NCBI GenBank assembly: GCA_958296175.1
Contig: OY282448.1
Location: forward strand, 2,086,612-2,150,611
Direction of reading: 5' to 3'
Length of the DNA: 64,000 bases
DNA from: an uncultured Chloroflexota bacterium
GTDB taxonomy: Bacteria > Chloroflexota > UBA11872
Below, one piece after another: positions 17,293-27,198 of the stretch (position 1 is its first letter; the number at the start of each line of letters is the position of its first letter). The notes under the pieces were generated by a model, which had not been told where the DNA came from, searched no databases, and saw only the letters and a list, made by a program, of their open reading frames with translations. The translations under genes and the position numbers were made by a program.

Positions 17293-19686
17293 CTACGTTC
17301 CTCTAATCGTAATCTCCCCGTGCCAGACCGCTCCTGTGCCAGGGGCGAACTGGCCGGTGCGAATGCCGGCGATAGCATAGTCTGGGAGGTGGACGATGGC
17401 CAGGCAACGCCCATCGGCCATCGAGCGGTTGTAGCCGAAGTCGAAGTCCAGGTTGACAAAGCCGGAATCCCGTCGGTAGTCGGGCAGGTCGTTTGGGTCT
17501 GCCGGTACGACGTGCAGGAAGAACCGGTGGGCGGCATCGTCCGGGCGGCAGGCGTCGTTGACGTAGACCAGACGGTTCTGAAAGAGGTAGACGTCGAAGT
17601 TGGAGCGGATGGCCGGCTGTTCGGTCTCGATCATGCGGTCGATCCACGCGTCGACTGCGTCCCGGTCGTAGAGCTCCCCGCTCCAGACCTCTCCTGTGCC
17701 AGGGACGTACTGGCCGGTGCGAATGCTGGCGATAGCATAGTCTGGGAGGTGGACGATGGCCAGGCAACGCCCATCGGCCATCAAGCCGTTGTCGCCGAAA
17801 TGAAGGTCCAGGTTGACAAAGCCGGAATCCCGTAGGTAGTCGGGCAGGTCGTTTGGGTCTGCCGGTACGACGTGCAGGAAAAACCGGTGGGCGGCATCGT
17901 CCGGGCGGCAGGCGTCGTTGACGTAGACCAGACGGTTCTGAAAGAGGTAGACGTCGAAATTGGAGCGGATGGCCGGCTGTTCGGTCTCGATCATGCGGTC
18001 GATCCACGCGTCGACGGCGGCCCGGTCGTAGAGGAATACGTGCAGGTTGTCCGGGGTGAGCGGGGCGAGACCCGGCACGCGCGCGCGTGTAATTTCGAAG
18101 TCGGCGAGACCACGCAGACCTCTATCAGGGCTATAGAGAATTGTACTCCCGGCCAGGTAGTACGACGTTGCTTGGTGCTGCGGCTGCGTAACGAACACGG
18201 AATACCCGTCTGTGATGCGGCGGACCGCCTCGAAGTCGGTTATCACCTCCTCTTGGAAGGTGATTTGCGAGGCGCCGCGGCCGATGCGGGCCATCTGGAA
18301 GCTGGAGAGCGCGAAGACCAACAGCGCGATGGCGGACAGGCCGATGATCGGTCGGACGCCGAAGCGTTGGTGCACGCACAGCAAAACCAGGGAAAAGAAG
18401 ACCAGCGGCGCACCGGTGTGGGCCAGGCTTTCGTATGGGTGGTAGGCGGTGTACCGCACGGGCAGCACCCAACAAAAGCCGGACACGGTCAGCGCGGCCC
18501 ACAGGATTTTGTGGCGAACGAATCCCAATCCCAGCAGGCAGGTGCCGAACACGCCCAGGCCGAGCATGACGTACCACGCGGAGTCACCCCAGCGCCTGGA
18601 CAGCCATTCCACGGGGCCGGTAAAGGCATAGGGCAGGGACATTTTGCCGAGACGATTGAACTGCGATTCCAGAAATGCCTGTATGGTCCAGGAGTAGTGC
18701 GTGTGCTCGGTCAGGCCGGTGCGCTGCAGCATCGACGTGACCGACGGCAAGTCCGTCAGGCCTCGGTCGCCGCCCGCCGCTGCGTATTCCTTGATGACGT
18801 TGAAGCTCAGCAGCGCTGTTCCGACCAGCAGAGCGGCGGCGCCGAGCTGCAGGCAGCGGCTGCGCACCAACGCCGAGGCCAGGCGCTTTACTTGACATAA
18901 TGGGGGGGGCGATTCAGGGGCGGCGCGCCGCGTCCGGATGAGGTCGCGCGCCGCGCCAAGCACGACGAACGGCAGCAGCAAGGCGTAGACGTGCCAACCC
19001 AAGAGCAGGGCGGCGCAGGTCTTGTACAGCAGTTGTCGGAAGCGACCCTCCTGGACGAAGATCACCATGCCGTGGAACGTGAGCATCAGGCCCATGAGGT
19101 CCAAGCCGATTTCGGTGGAAACCATGTCGTTGTAAAACAGCCAGAAGTAGGAGGAAAAAGTCAGCAGCACGGCGGTGAGTGCAATCCAACGGTTCGAGGT
19201 GAGGCGGCAGAGCGACAGCCAGGCCAGGACCGCGGTGGCGGCGAAGGCCAGCAGCATCAGCACGCGGGCGGCGAGGATTTGCGCGGAGAGGTCGCCGCTG
19301 AACGGCAGGATGGCTAGCTTGATCAACAGATATCCGCCGATGGGAAAGCGGTTGTAGAGGTGATAGGACGTGGTGCCGTCACGGTTCAGCGTTTGGTAAT
19401 AGAACCCCAAGAAGTTGTTGTCGAGAGACATATTCGCGGCCACGGACAGGTGATCTTGCGTCAGGGCGGAGTGCAGTTCCCCTCGGTAGAAATGGCCGCG
19501 GTCGCCGCCGAACACGAAGGCGGTCCCCAGGGCCAGCAGCAACAACAACACCGGCACGACCGGTGAGGCCCGCAAAGCCCGCAGCCTGCCAGTCACCTCG
19601 AGCCCCAGCGCGTGCCGGTCACGTCCGCCGGAACGCCCCGGCACGACGCCGACCACCCGGTCGCTGGAAGTGTCTACCCCAGGCAT
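17293..19686 (-). CDS. GT-C-like multi-pass membrane protein with duplicated C-terminal domain
   Basis: This 797-residue protein has a first membrane span near 42-58, a periplasmic loop with NRFPIGGYLLIKL, and about ten spans in all up to residue 480, the general shape of GT-C fold lipid-linked-sugar glycosyltransferases. No family name can be assigned firmly. After the membrane part comes a soluble region ending in two tandem 120-residue units (about 553-672 and 673-792) beginning YDR(A/D)AVDAWIDRMIE and including FFLHVVPADPNDLPDY and IVHLPDYAIASIRTGQ. The units are almost identical in DNA (360-bp period). ATG at 19686 is used; GTG at 19596 is an alternative. A single-copy paralog lies at 30689-32626. 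Confidence 0.7.
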   Translation of the reverse strand: MPGVDTSSDRVVGVVPGRSGGRDRHALGLEVTGRLRALRASPVVPVLLLLLALGTAFVFGGDRGHFYRGELHSALTQDHLSVAANMSLDNNFLGFYYQTLNRDGTTSYHLYNRFPIGGYLLIKLAILPFSGDLSAQILAARVLMLLAFAATAVLAWLSLCRLTSNRWIALTAVLLTFSSYFWLFYNDMVSTEIGLDLMGLMLTFHGMVIFVQEGRFRQLLYKTCAALLLGWHVYALLLPFVVLGAARDLIRTRRAAPESPPPLCQVKRLASALVRSRCLQLGAAALLVGTALLSFNVIKEYAAAGGDRGLTDLPSVTSMLQRTGLTEHTHYSWTIQAFLESQFNRLGKMSLPYAFTGPVEWLSRRWGDSAWYVMLGLGVFGTCLLGLGFVRHKILWAALTVSGFCWVLPVRYTAYHPYESLAHTGAPLVFFSLVLLCVHQRFGVRPIIGLSAIALLVFALSSFQMARIGRGASQITFQEEVITDFEAVRRITDGYSVFVTQPQHQATSYYLAGSTILYSPDRGLRGLADFEITRARVPGLAPLTPDNLHVFLYDRAAVDAWIDRMIETEQPAIRSNFDVYLFQNRLVYVNDACRPDDAAHRFFLHVVPADPNDLPDYLRDSGFVNLDLHFGDNGLMADGRCLAIVHLPDYAIASIRTGQYVPGTGEVWSGELYDRDAVDAWIDRMIETEQPAIRSNFDVYLFQNRLVYVNDACRPDDAAHRFFLHVVPADPNDLPDYRRDSGFVNLDFDFGYNRSMADGRCLAIVHLPDYAIAGIRTGQFAPGTGAVWHGEITIRGT
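17312..18031. repeat. 360-bp tandem duplication inside the GT-C-like gene
   Basis: Bases 17312-17671 and 17672-18031 are near-identical, with the same landmarks 360 bp apart (for example the CTGGCCGGTGCGAATG stretch at 17350 and 17710). The length is a multiple of three, so the frame is kept. High identity suggests a recent event. Confidence 0.9.
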
Positions 19687-20174
19687 CGAGAACGTAGGCC
19701 TCCGTCATCGAGAGTTTGGGCCCCTGCTGGCCCATTGCTATGGATGCGCCTTAGGAATGCGTCCTCAGGCATCAGGAGTTTGGAATCACGTATCGAAGCA
19801 CGAACGCCGCAAACAACAAAGGTACCAAAGTCGTCCCCCAGAGAAACCGCCGCTCACTTTTTCCCTGCCCCACCTCTTCCCCCTTTCCCTCCGGGAGAGG
19901 CCCCCTTCTTTTTCCTCTCCCACTTCGTAGGAGAGACGCTCCCTCTTTCCATCTCCCACGAAGTGGAAGAGACGCCCGTTTCTTTTCCCTCTCCCGCGAA
20001 GTGCCGCGGAGAAACGCGCGGTGGACGAGATAGGAAGAGACGCCCCTCTTTCCCTCTCCCGCGAAGTGGGAGAGGGTAGGGTGAGGGTCTTCGCCGGGTC
20101 TTCCGGGGCTTTGCGAGAGGCGCCCTAGGCGCATCGATCCAATCGTCGACGGTGCCGCCCGCGCCGGATGCGGT
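19687..20174. repeat. Intergenic cluster of palindromic elements
   Basis: The 488-bp gap upstream of the GT-C-like gene carries four related palindromes: about 19914-19936, 19950-19972, 19997-20024 and 20052-20076. The last has a perfect 9-bp stem CCCTCTCCC/GGGAGAGGG followed by TAGGGTGAGGGTCTTCG. The others are decayed copies with the same CCACTTCGT or GCGAAGTG core. No gene is seen. Confidence 0.75.
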
Positions 20175-21176
20175 CTACAGCTCCACCCGCTCGACCCTGC
20201 CGGAGACGGTGGAGCGCAAGAGCGCGTCCAGCGCGCCGATGACGTGCAAGTTCCGCCGCCCGCTGGTTTCGGGTTCGGGGCCGCCGGTGATCCATTCCCC
20301 CCAGCTGCGCATGACCGTCACGTCCAGGTCCCGCGTGTTTTCGATCTCCCCATCGATTGGCACAGGCGCCAGCGACCCATGGCCCGCGCGCAGCGTCTCC
20401 TGGCCGCCAAAGCCGCGCGTGTTCAGATAAACCAGCGCCCCGCGTTCGCATTCGACGCGGAACTCGTGCGAGCTCACGCGCGCGTCCGAGGTCGACACCA
20501 TCGCCACGCGCGCGCCGTTGGCAAAGGTGAGTTCGGCCACGGCCGTCGATTCGCGCCGCCAGGTCGTGGCGGGCGGGCGGTAGCTGTGGCCCGCCACCTC
20601 GGCAATTGGCTGGCCCAGCATGGCAATCGCCGAGTCGATCTCGTGCACCGTCATCTGCCAGAGCTGCGAGTGCTCCGAGTCCGGGTATTCGCCGCCTCTG
20701 GCCTTGTAGGTGACCAGGTGCCCGGTCTGCGGCTCGCCGTAGGCGCGGTCGGCCAGCAGCCGCCGCATGGTGCGCTGGCCGGGCATGTAGCGCCACTGTT
20801 GGTTGACCACCACGCGCAGCCCGGCCGCGTCGGCGCGGTCTTGCAGCGCCCGCGCGGCTGCCAGCGTCAGGGTGTAGGGCTTTTCCACCAGCACGTGTTT
20901 ACCCGCGTCCAGCGCGCGGCCCACCAGCGGCTCGTGCGTCCGCGCCCAGGTGGCAACCACCACCGCGTCCACGTCCCGCGACGCCAGGGTGTCGTCCAGC
21001 GAATCCGATGCCAGCTCACGCGGCAGCCCGGCCTCGTCGATGGCGCCGTGCAGACGCTCCAGATCCAGATCCACCCAGGCCGTCAGCTCGAAGAGGTCCG
21101 CGGCGCGGCCCAGGCTGCGCACCTGCGAGCGCCCGCGGCCGGCGCCCACCACAACGGTTTTGATGCGGTTGGTCAT
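20175..21176 (-). CDS. Gfo/Idh/MocA family oxidoreductase (1)
   Basis: The 333-residue protein has the N-terminal Rossmann fold with VVVGAGRGRSQVRSLG, the conserved VEKPYTL motif near residue 95 and the C-terminal alpha/beta domain with TVHEIDSAIAMLGQ supplying the usual His. Such enzymes oxidise or reduce sugars, inositols or related polyols with NAD(P). ATG at 21176 overlaps the stop of the HpcH/HpaI aldolase gene by 4 bp (ATGA). Together with the amidase further upstream this looks like a small catabolic operon; the substrate cannot be read from sequence. Confidence 0.88.
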   Translation of the reverse strand: MTNRIKTVVVGAGRGRSQVRSLGRAADLFELTAWVDLDLERLHGAIDEAGLPRELASDSLDDTLASRDVDAVVVATWARTHEPLVGRALDAGKHVLVEKPYTLTLAAARALQDRADAAGLRVVVNQQWRYMPGQRTMRRLLADRAYGEPQTGHLVTYKARGGEYPDSEHSQLWQMTVHEIDSAIAMLGQPIAEVAGHSYRPPATTWRRESTAVAELTFANGARVAMVSTSDARVSSHEFRVECERGALVYLNTRGFGGQETLRAGHGSLAPVPIDGEIENTRDLDVTVMRSWGEWITGGPEPETSGRRNLHVIGALDALLRSTVSGRVERVEL

Positions 21177-21946
21177 GCGGCACTCCTGCGTGCGGCGGCG
21201 CGCCGCGCCTCCGCCAGGTCTTCGGCTCCGCGCTGGCGAATCCAGCGGGTGTCGTTGCCGCAGCTGACGAAGAGCATGCCTTGCTCGATGCGGCGGGCGG
21301 CTTCGGCGCCGTCGGCGCAGGACATGCCGGCAAACGTTCCCGTGGCGGCCGCGGCGTCCACCACGCGCGCGTAGGCCGCTTCCGCGTCCGTGCCCGCCGT
21401 CTGCGGCTCGATCTGCATCGAGCGCCCCAGGTCCGCCGGCCCGATCCAGCAGCCGTCCACGGTGGGTTCGGCCAGGATGGCCTCGCAGTTGGCTACGGCC
21501 TGGGCGGACTCGATCTGCACCATCAGCAGGATTTGCTCGTCGGCCCAGGTCACGTAGTCGGCCCCGTAGCGCTGCGCGTGCGTGGCGCCCAGCGAGCGCA
21601 CGCCGGCGGGCGGATAGCGCACGGCTTCGCCCGCGCGGCGCGCGTCCTCCGCCGTGTGCACCATTGGCACCACTATGCCCAACATGCCGGCGTCCAGCAC
21701 TTGGCCGATTTCGGTGGCGTTGTTGTGCGAGACGCGCGCGAACGGCACCGACCCGCCGGCCACGATGGCCACCAGCGCGTGCTGGAAGCGCGACCAGTCC
21801 CACACCCAGTGCTGCTGCTCCAGCATCACCCAGTCGTAGCCCAGCCGCGCGCAGATTTCGGCGGAGACGGGCGATTCCAGCCCGCAGCTGATGCCGACGG
21901 CCGGCTCGCCGCGCGCCATGGCAGCTTTGGCTTGGTTTACGAACAC
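21173..21946 (-). CDS. HpcH/HpaI aldolase family protein
   Basis: Class II metal-dependent aldolases of this family cleave or form 2-keto-3-deoxy acids, releasing pyruvate. The 257-residue protein shows the barrel landmarks CGLESPVSAEICARLGYDWV, VPFARVSHNN, GMLGIVVPMVHTAEDA with RYPPAGVRS, LLMVQIESAQAVAN with the metal-binding Glu, and GPADLGRSMQ with the Asp ligand. GTG at 21946 is preceded by GGGGAG at about 10 nt. It overlaps the downstream oxidoreductase by 4 bp. Possible substrates include sugar-acid-derived keto acids; the assignment to a specific pathway is open. Confidence 0.9.
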   Translation of the reverse strand: MFVNQAKAAMARGEPAVGISCGLESPVSAEICARLGYDWVMLEQQHWVWDWSRFQHALVAIVAGGSVPFARVSHNNATEIGQVLDAGMLGIVVPMVHTAEDARRAGEAVRYPPAGVRSLGATHAQRYGADYVTWADEQILLMVQIESAQAVANCEAILAEPTVDGCWIGPADLGRSMQIEPQTAGTDAEAAYARVVDAAAATGTFAGMSCADGAEAARRIEQGMLFVSCGNDTRWIRQRGAEDLAEARRAAARRSAA

Positions 21947-22079
21947 GGCGTCGTCTCCCCGTCGGCGGCAGCGTGTGCGCGTGATGGTAGTCGCGCCCGC
22001 GCGCCCGGTCGACCCGACGCCATGAATGCTGGAACGCTGGGACGGGTGGAGGCGCGCAGGCGCGCGCGGGCGGCCTGGC

Positions 22080-23009
22080 TCAGACCTCGAAGGCCGACGT
22101 GGGGAAGATGGCGTACGCGCTGACGGGCACGCCGTAGCCGCCGGCCTGCCCCAGCCGCAGGTCCATGCCCGCGCCGGCCAGCGCGCGCGCCTCGGCCGGC
22201 GCGAGCGGCAGCCGCTCCATCAGCAAGGCTTCCATGCCCGCCTGGGCGATGCGCAGCGCCTCGGTCAGGTCGTCGTCGACGCCCGTCGTCAGCACGTGCG
22301 CGGCCGTTTCGATCCAGGGCCATTCGAGCGGCGCGCCGCGGGTCAGCTCCAGGCGCAGATCGATCTCCGCGTCGATGTTCACGCCCGAATGCGCCTCGCC
22401 GTCGCCCATCACCGCGTGCACGTCGCCGATGGCAAACAGCGCGCCCGGCGCCCGCACCGGCAGATGCACCACGCAGCCCGTCGTGACGTGGTTGATATCC
22501 AGGTTGCCGCCGTGCCGTCCCAGGCTCAGCGTGGGGACGGCGCCGGAGCGCGGGGCAACGCCGATGGTGCCCACCATGGGCCGCAGCGGCAGCCGCGCGC
22601 CGCCCGGGCCGACGACCGCGTCCCCGTCCACGTCGAACGGCTGGATGGTCGCGTCCACCGCGCGGCCGCCCAGCAGCCCGGTGCCGGGCGTGGTGGCAAC
22701 GAACCCGCGCGCACCCAGCCGCAGCGCCTGGACGTGCACGTGCAGCGTGTCGCCGGGCATGGCGCCGGCCACGGCAATGGGCCCCGTGGCCGGGTTCATG
22801 CGGCCGGGAACCCGCTGCGCCATGAACGCGCCCACGTCCAGGGCGTTGCACGCGCGGTCATAGGCGTCGCGCGCTTCCACCGTCAGCAATGCCGGCGGCG
22901 CAACCTCCGCCACCGGCGCGCCGCCGGGGTCGAACGCATACACCACGCGGTCGGCGGCAATCCGCCGGCGCGCGTCAGCCGCGCCGGCCACCGACGGATG
23001 CGCCCCCAT
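22080..23009 (-). CDS. Acetamidase/formamidase family protein
   Basis: Members hydrolyse short amides to acid and ammonia. The 309-residue protein contains the family blocks GGAPVAEVAPPALLTVEARDAYD, GPIAVAGAMPGDTLHV, HGGNLDINHVTTGCVVHLPV and GALFAIGDVHAVMGDGEAH with the metal-binding His and Glu residues. ATG at 23009 gives the expected short N-terminus. It lies 133 bp before the aldolase gene on the same strand and may be in the same operon. Substrate range is unknown. Confidence 0.9.
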   Translation of the reverse strand: MGAHPSVAGAADARRRIAADRVVYAFDPGGAPVAEVAPPALLTVEARDAYDRACNALDVGAFMAQRVPGRMNPATGPIAVAGAMPGDTLHVHVQALRLGARGFVATTPGTGLLGGRAVDATIQPFDVDGDAVVGPGGARLPLRPMVGTIGVAPRSGAVPTLSLGRHGGNLDINHVTTGCVVHLPVRAPGALFAIGDVHAVMGDGEAHSGVNIDAEIDLRLELTRGAPLEWPWIETAAHVLTTGVDDDLTEALRIAQAGMEALLMERLPLAPAEARALAGAGMDLRLGQAGGYGVPVSAYAIFPTSAFEV

Positions 23010-23153
23010 CGCCCAGAAGATGCACGCTCCGGCATGCCCCGCCCCGCCGGCGGTCTGCCGCGTCGAGTCCCCGCGCCATGCCGCATGCCCCCCAGGTCTT
23101 GCCAAGCGGCGGCACGCTACCACAGCCCCAGCGCCCTGCACCGCCGCCCCCGC

Positions 23154-23182
23154 TTGACGTCCTGGCGCGCATGCAGTAAACA
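23154..23182 (+). promoter_or_regulatory. Candidate promoter for the sigma factor gene
   Basis: TTGACG (23154-23159), a 17-bp spacer and TAAACA (23177-23182) resemble a housekeeping promoter pointing at the sigma gene. It would give a leader of about 310 nt, which contains a 16-bp perfect palindrome GGCCAGGCGCCTGGCC at 23260-23275. The -10 box is weak (3 of 6), so this is tentative. Confidence 0.4.
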
Positions 23183-23499
23183 TTTGGTGTACAGAGCGGG
23201 CAACCGCATACTTACGTCCCGGACTTGCCTCGAACGACCCGACCCACCAGCCGCCCGCCGGCCAGGCGCCTGGCCGCCGGCCGATGGACGCCTCACGGGC
23301 CGCGGCGCGGCCCGCAGATGAAGTTTTCCTAAGAGTTCGCCCGCCGGTGCTCGAATGGTTAGCGGCATTACCGAACGGCCGCCGCTGCGCGTCGTTTACT
23401 GAGGGCGGTGATGCCAAGCGACCCGGCAACGGCGGCCAGGTCAACGGTGACCGCGGTCGGCCAGGCGTCCAGGGACGGACGTGAAGGGAGCAGCAGACG

Positions 23500-24483
<984 letters not shown>

Positions 24484-24538
24484 CGGACGAACCCGGAGCG
24501 CTTCTCCCCGCCGCAGGGGAGAAGCGCTCGGTCGTCCG
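24484..24538. terminator. Strong bidirectional hairpin between convergent genes
   Basis: A perfect 14-bp stem GAGCGCTTCTCCCC (24496-24509) and GGGGAGAAGCGCTC (24516-24529) has a 6-nt loop; an outer 7-bp stem CGGACGA (24484-24490) with TCGTCCG (24532-24538) extends it. It lies directly between the sigma gene stop and the end of the minus-strand gene. No clear U-tract follows on either side. Confidence 0.7.
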
Positions 24539-24550
24539 TGCTTCGGGCGT

Positions 24551-25801
24551 TTAGAACTCGTCTCCGTGCGGCCATACGGCCGCCGCGATTTCGAAGAGCT
24601 GGCAGCCGCGGTTGGCGATAGCCGTTTCGTCCCAGACGTCCGGAGCGTCGGCCAGCAAGTCCTTGTTGAGGAAGAGGACGCTGTGCTCGCCGAGGGTTTT
24701 TTGCTTGCGCTCCCACGGGTGGTTGGAAAGCGTGGGGTTGAGGCGATCGTTGACGAGCGTCAGGTTGCCAATCGTATGCAGAAGACGATAGCGGTCGATT
24801 TCGGCGGCCGTCGTGTCGTCCACGTCGGCGGGCAACGGCCAATGCCGGCGCCAGCCGCGCGGGAGAATGTGTTCGATCGTCAGGTTGCGAGGCGCGTCCT
24901 GCGTCTCGGCCTTGTTCGTGCGCAGACGTTCCTCGATGCCTTCGAGCACCAGGCGCAGACGACCTCGGGTGAGAAGTCGATAGATTGGCGACGAAAGAAA
25001 GCTGTCTCGAAAGGCCGCGTCGTCGGGCCACTGCCGGCTGTAGGCCGATTGGCGGCGCAGATATTCGACGATGACGCAGCCAGCCTGCGACTCGTCCTGC
25101 GCCTCCAGCTCGCCAACAAGAGCGAGGAACAAGCGGTTGTAGTCACTCGTCGTCATGCGGCAGAACATGCGGCGCACGAGGTAGCTCTCCAAAGCGTCGA
25201 CACCCATGCGCAGCTGCGGCTCGGGTACGTCCGAGGCGAGGAGCCACAGCAGGACGGGCGTCAAGGTGCCGGCCTGAATGACGTTCCACCGATAGATGAA
25301 GGACTGCATCCCCTGCCGGGGGCTATCTGGATCGAGCTCGCGATAGGCGCTGCTGACGTTCTGCATGTCGCTGGTGATCTGGTCGACGGCGTTCTCGGGT
25401 CCGTTTGAGCGGGCAATCCTGGAGTAGTACTCGCGGAATGCAGGGAACACGCGGTCCGACGCGACTTCTTGGCCTGACCGCATGACAAGCCAGTAATTCA
25501 GAAACACGTCGACGCGCGGCCTGGTCAATCGGCCTTGGCGAATCTCGGCCCTCCACCAGTCAGTCGAGAATCTCCAGAGGTCGTCCTCTGCGGCGGTACT
25601 GCCTGGCATCCCGGGCCGACCAGCTTCGTAAATCACCATATTCTTGATCAAGTCTGATTGCAGCAGAGCCGTCCCGCGTGCGTTCAGCGTCTCGAAGATC
25701 AGGTGCGGGTCGTCGTCCTGCGACAAGTCGATGACGACCAGTTCGAGCAGACTCGTGAGTGTGCGTTCGAGCGCGTCGGCGCGCTCGCGGTCACGCGGCA
25801 T
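24551..25801 (-). pseudogene. 5'-truncated DUF262/DUF1524 (GmrSD-like) protein
   Basis: The 416-residue reading frame matches the C-terminal part of DUF262-DUF1524 proteins, a group that includes GmrSD type IV restriction enzymes. Seen are the end of DUF262 (VVIDLSQDDDPHLIFETLNA and LLQSDLIKNMVIYEAG) and the DUF1524 nuclease-like motif NLTIEHILPRGWRRHW followed by GNLTLVNDRLN and NHPWERK. The N-terminal ParB/Srx-like GmrS part, expected to be about 150-200 residues, is missing; the frame upstream runs into unrelated sequence. ATG at 25801 could still allow translation of a fragment. Probably a remnant of a mobile defence gene. Confidence 0.75.
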
Positions 25802-25976
25802 GGGGCTTGCGGAAGTGGTGAGCCTACAACGCTGAGCAGTGTGCCATATTTTGCTGGCCGCCGCGTCATGCGGCGCGGCGGCGGGCGTAGGTGGACGGCG
25901 TCGCCCCAGGTGATGAGGGCGCCGCGGCGCGCGTGCGAGTATTGGCGGCTTGCGCCGCATTGCGAGGAGGGTTCCG

Positions 25977-27026
25977 CTGGCCATCCCGCTCGTCTGGTCC
26001 GACGTGCATCGAGACCACGCGCCCACGCTGCAAACGGTGGACGGGCAGGTGTACGACCATCCCGAAGTCCCCGACCGTCCGCGGCTGATTCGGGACGCGC
26101 TGGTGCAGGCCGGACTGGTGCGCAGCGTTGCGCCGACCGCGCACGACGACGCCGGGGTGGACGCCGTGCACGACCCGGCTTACCGCGCCTTCGTGCGCGG
26201 CGCCTGCACCGAACTCGACCCGCGGGCCAGCCTGATCCCGCCGCGGATTTCGTTCGACCGCGGCGTGCTGCGCCACCCCGACCTGGGGATGCGCGCCAGC
26301 TACTACGCCTTCGGCCAGGACGCGCCGCTGACGCGGGCGACCTACCGCGCGGCGCGCGAGGCCGTGGACATCGCGCTCACGGGGGTCGACGTCATGCGCC
26401 AGGGCGCTGGGGACGTGTTCGCGCTCTGCCGCCCCCCCGGCCACCACGCCGAACACGCGCGCATGGGCGGGTTCTGCTATTTCAACAACGCCGTCATCGC
26501 CGCCCACGCGCTGAGCGCCGGCGGGCGCGCGGCGCTGCTGGACGTGGACTATCACCACGGCAACGGTTCGCAGCACCTCACCTACGAGCGCGCAGACGTG
26601 CTGTACGTCTCGCTGCACGCCGACCCGCGCTATGCCTACCCCGGGTTTTCGGGTGCCGCCGACGAACGCGGCCGCGGCGCGGGCCAGGGGTTCAATCTGA
26701 ACCTGCCGCTGCCGCCGCACACGCGCATCGAGGCATATCTGGACGCGCTCGACCGCGCCTGCGGCGCGATCGCCGACTTCGACCCGCGCGCGCTGGTGGT
26801 TTCGCTGGGGTTCGACACGCACGAGGAAGACCCGATTGCGATTCTGGGTCTCACCAGCCAGGACTTCGGCCGCGTGGCCGAACGCATCGCCGCGCTGCCC
26901 GTTCCCCGCCTGCACGTGCTGGAAGGCGGCTACGCGCTGCACCGCTTGGGCGAATCCGCCGCGGCCTACGTGCAGGGCCTGGCGGACGGGCGGGCGCCGC
27001 TCCGCGAGCCTCCCCCCTCACCCTAA
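25977..27026 (+). CDS. Histone deacetylase family (AcuC/AphA-like) amidohydrolase
   Basis: Zinc-dependent deacetylases of this family remove acetyl groups from acetylpolyamines, acetyl-CoA synthetase or other small or protein substrates. The 349-residue protein has the active-site blocks RPPGHHAEHARMGGFCYFNN (tandem His), LLDVDYHHGNGSQ (zinc Asp and His), SLHADPRYAYPG and SLGFDTHEEDP, and the LEGGYALH loop. GAGGAGG precedes a CTG codon at 25977 by 6 nt; a TTG at 25950 lies before that Shine-Dalgarno and is less likely, and ATC at 25983 is another possibility. The last codons and TAA stop come from a dispersed CCCTCACCCTAA element. Confidence 0.9.
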   Translation: MAIPLVWSDVHRDHAPTLQTVDGQVYDHPEVPDRPRLIRDALVQAGLVRSVAPTAHDDAGVDAVHDPAYRAFVRGACTELDPRASLIPPRISFDRGVLRHPDLGMRASYYAFGQDAPLTRATYRAAREAVDIALTGVDVMRQGAGDVFALCRPPGHHAEHARMGGFCYFNNAVIAAHALSAGGRAALLDVDYHHGNGSQHLTYERADVLYVSLHADPRYAYPGFSGAADERGRGAGQGFNLNLPLPPHTRIEAYLDALDRACGAIADFDPRALVVSLGFDTHEEDPIAILGLTSQDFGRVAERIAALPVPRLHVLEGGYALHRLGESAAAYVQGLADGRAPLREPPPSP

Positions 27027-27175
27027 CCCTCTCCCCAGGGGAGAGGGAATGAACCGCAGCTACCGCCGCCTCCGAGCCGATGGGCGCTTCTCTCCCAGGG
27101 GAGAGGGAACGAACTCCGGAACGAACAGCCCGCTGAACGCCAGCGTCCCTCTCCCCTCAGGGGAGAGGGAACGAG
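27009..27175. repeat. Three palindromic elements after the deacetylase gene
   Basis: CCCTCACCCTAA followed by CCCTCTCCCC-A-GGGGAGAGGG (27027-27047), then CTCTCCCAGGGGAGAGGG near 27090-27108 and CCCTCTCCCCTCAGGGGAGAGGG near 27147-27171. They occupy the whole convergent gap to the next gene; the first overlaps the deacetylase stop codon. Confidence 0.8.
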
Positions 27176-27198
27176 TCCGCGGCGGCGGGGCGGGGCGC

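Noticed and set aside
19190..19200. tRNA-like GGTTCGA on the plus strand
   Set aside because: No matching stem or acceptor can be drawn; it lies inside the GT-C-like gene.
24551..25801. Intact type IV restriction enzyme
   Set aside because: The N-terminal GmrS-like nucleotide-binding half is missing, so a functional GmrSD enzyme is unlikely.
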